DNA of 7,024 nt from JBECKW01 sp040235505 (GTDB lineage: Bacteria > Desulfobacterota > Desulfobacteria > Desulfobacterales > JAFDDL01). This document shows, piece after piece, positions 6,144 through 7,024 of the stretch (position 1 is its first letter; the number at the start of each line of letters is the position of its first letter). Location of the stretch: the NCBI GenBank assembly GCA_040235505.1, contig JBECKW010000223.1:1-7024 (forward strand), read 5' to 3'. Position numbers and translations under genes: made by a program. The notes beneath the pieces are model-generated. The model saw only the letters and a program-made list of their open reading frames with translations, did not search any database and was not told the DNA's origin.

Positions 6144-6377
6144 CTATATCTCCTTTTCATCGGACGAAATAATCTGATAATCATCTTTGCTCAAATCGAT
6201 TATCTCCGGCTGCCTACCGTGAGACTCCGCGTGATCTGAGTGCATGGCGCGAAAATCTTTCAAATCATGACCCCCGTGATTGCCGTGGCCATGACTGCCA
6301 CAGCACCCAAACCCGCCTTTTCTGAACATGAAAAAAAGGACGGCGCCTATCAATATGAGTGTAAACAGGTTATCCAT
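6144..6377 (-). CDS. Small His/Cys-rich single-pass membrane protein
   Basis: A 77-residue protein. Residues 3-18 form one transmembrane helix, followed by the positive pair Arg19-Lys20, which suggests the C-terminal part faces the cytoplasm. Residues 21-37 carry GGFGCCGSHGHGNHGGH: Cys25-Cys26 and histidines 29, 31, 34 and 37; three more histidines are at 46, 49 and 53. The final 24 residues are acidic and without metal ligands. The ATG at 6377 has a good AGGAG site. It is the first gene of the minus-strand cassette and ends 71 bases before copA. I do not assign a named family. The ligand-rich loop beside a copper pump suggests metal capture or hand-over at the membrane, which is inference. 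Small His-rich membrane peptides next to copper genes are known, so the type is not new. Confidence 0.8.
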   Translation of the reverse strand: MDNLFTLILIGAVLFFMFRKGGFGCCGSHGHGNHGGHDLKDFRAMHSDHAESHGRQPEIIDLSKDDYQIISSDEKEI

Positions 6378-6432
6378 TGGTTATCTCCTGTTAATGTGTT
6401 GCTCCAACCGACTACCCGTTATAAACGCAACT

Positions 6433-6463
6433 ATTGTACCATGCCTTCTTTTAAAAACTTCAA
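6433..6463 (-). promoter_or_regulatory. Candidate extended -10 promoter for the metal cassette
   Basis: On the minus strand TTGAAG (6458-6463) and TACAAT (6433-6438) are separated by 19 bases, and TGG directly before TACAAT gives an extended -10 element (TGn). Upstream DNA is A/T-rich (6464-6492). RNA would start near 6426, about 50 bases before the ATG of the 77-residue gene. I see no convincing CsoR or CueR operator. Confidence 0.45.
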
Positions 6464-6575
6464 CATATAGATATTATTATATTTTTAAGTTTAAACGGCC
6501 GGATTCTACCGGAATATCGAAAGATAAAGCGGGTATTTTGGATACAGAATCTTAATACCTTAAAAACCACATGCT

Positions 6576-6600
6576 AAAAAATTGCGCACATAGGGTGACG
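6576..6600 (-). terminator. Probable weak intrinsic terminator after lgt
   Basis: On the minus strand, CG-t-CAC pairs with GTGCG around a CCTAT loop (one bulged base, five pairs), and after a few bases comes a run of six T (plus-strand 6576-6581). It starts 14 bases past the lgt stop, the expected place. The stem is short, so termination may be partial. It separates lgt from the metal cassette downstream. Confidence 0.4.
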
Positions 6601-6614
6601 TTCTGAATCCGCTT

Positions 6615-7024
6615 CTAAGTTTTCCCCCGAAGTCGTAAATAGAGATACAATCCAATACCGGCTACTGTCATCAGTGCACAGAGAAATTGCCCCATGGAAA
6701 ATGAGAGAAAAACGAATCCTAACTGGGCGTCGGGCTGGCGGAAAAATTCAATACAAAACCGGACCACACCGTAGCCGGTAAGATAAAATGCCAGCATGGC
6801 CCCTTTGGGCGTTTCCATCCTACGGATGCGCCACAAGACCATAAACAGAAAAATACCCTCGAAAAACGCCTCGTAGAGCTGTGAAGGGTGTCTTAATTCC
6901 ATGGTAGGCGCCAGAGGGAAATACATGCCGACGGAAAATGTCGTCACTCGGCCGTATAATTCGCCGTTGATAAAATTTCCCAACCGTCCAAAGGCATATC
7001 CCATGGGGATTGCCGGTACAAAAA
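6615..7024 (-). CDS. lgt: Prolipoprotein diacylglyceryl transferase, C-terminal part (cut by window edge)
   Basis: The frame stays open to the right edge, so the start lies outside; about 135 residues of a protein usually 260-290 long are visible. Lgt moves a diacylglyceryl group from phosphatidylglycerol to the lipobox cysteine of prolipoproteins in the inner membrane. The family signature GRLGNFINGELYG is present, with residues equivalent to the essential E. coli Arg143, Asn146 and Glu151. Further on are RHPSQLYEA and RFCIEFFRQPD, whose Arg and Glu match Arg239 and Glu243. The end is a hydrophobic helix (MGQFLCALMTVAGIGLYLYL, residues before the basic RLRGKT tail). Every core residue expected in this half is intact, so it should be functional. 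A methionine at 7004 is internal, not the start. Lipid modification by such an enzyme would serve the lipoprotein at 1875-2273 among many others. Confidence 0.93.
   Translation of the reverse strand, partial: FVPAIPMGYAFGRLGNFINGELYGRVTTFSVGMYFPLAPTMELRHPSQLYEAFFEGIFLFMVLWRIRRMETPKGAMLAFYLTGYGVVRFCIEFFRQPDAQLGFVFLSFSMGQFLCALMTVAGIGLYLYLRLRGKT

Overview
The window looks like chromosomal DNA from a Gram-negative bacterium, most likely a deltaproteobacterium-like (Desulfobacterota) lineage. The pointers are the gene content (a YHS-HMA-HMA CopA, small YHS proteins, a membrane-anchored universal stress protein), a lipobox protein and strong Shine-Dalgarno sites. The lineage is an inference from gene style; no taxonomic marker gene is present. 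I see no tRNA, rRNA, CRISPR array, transposase or integrase.

Layout from left to right. (i) 63-914, minus: a four-helix membrane segment fused to a UspA-like domain. (ii) 915-1417: about 500 bases without a gene, holding a strong two-tier hairpin (1233-1285) and two CCATGG-centred palindromes over a plausible promoter. (iii) 1418-2273, plus: a secreted or membrane SHOCT-domain protein followed by a small lipoprotein, probably co-transcribed. (iv) 2323-6377, minus: a four-gene copper/soft-metal cassette, in transcription order a 77-residue His/Cys-rich membrane peptide, the copper-exporting P1B ATPase CopA, an 86-residue YHS protein with a Cys-Cys-His tail, and a PII-like signalling protein with a shortened T-loop. 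(v) 6615 to the right edge, minus: the C-terminal half of Lgt (prolipoprotein diacylglyceryl transferase), cut by the window.

The cassette is the biological centre. CopA carries four stacked N-terminal metal-binding modules (two YHS, two HMA) before a canonical Cu+ pump core. The small neighbours add further soft-metal ligands: His/Cys at the membrane, and a YHS domain with a CCH tail. The PII-like protein has lost the usual uridylylation tyrosine and 2-oxoglutarate contacts and has Met-Cys-Glu-His in its short T-loop, so it may link metal or energy status to efflux rather than nitrogen status. The nearby Met/His/Trp-rich SHOCT protein may belong to the same metal-stress theme, but it is on the other strand and this is inference. 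Candidate promoters lie before the 77-residue gene, before copA (a perfect TTGACA) and, more weakly, before the YHS gene, so the cassette may be a set of overlapping transcripts rather than one operon.
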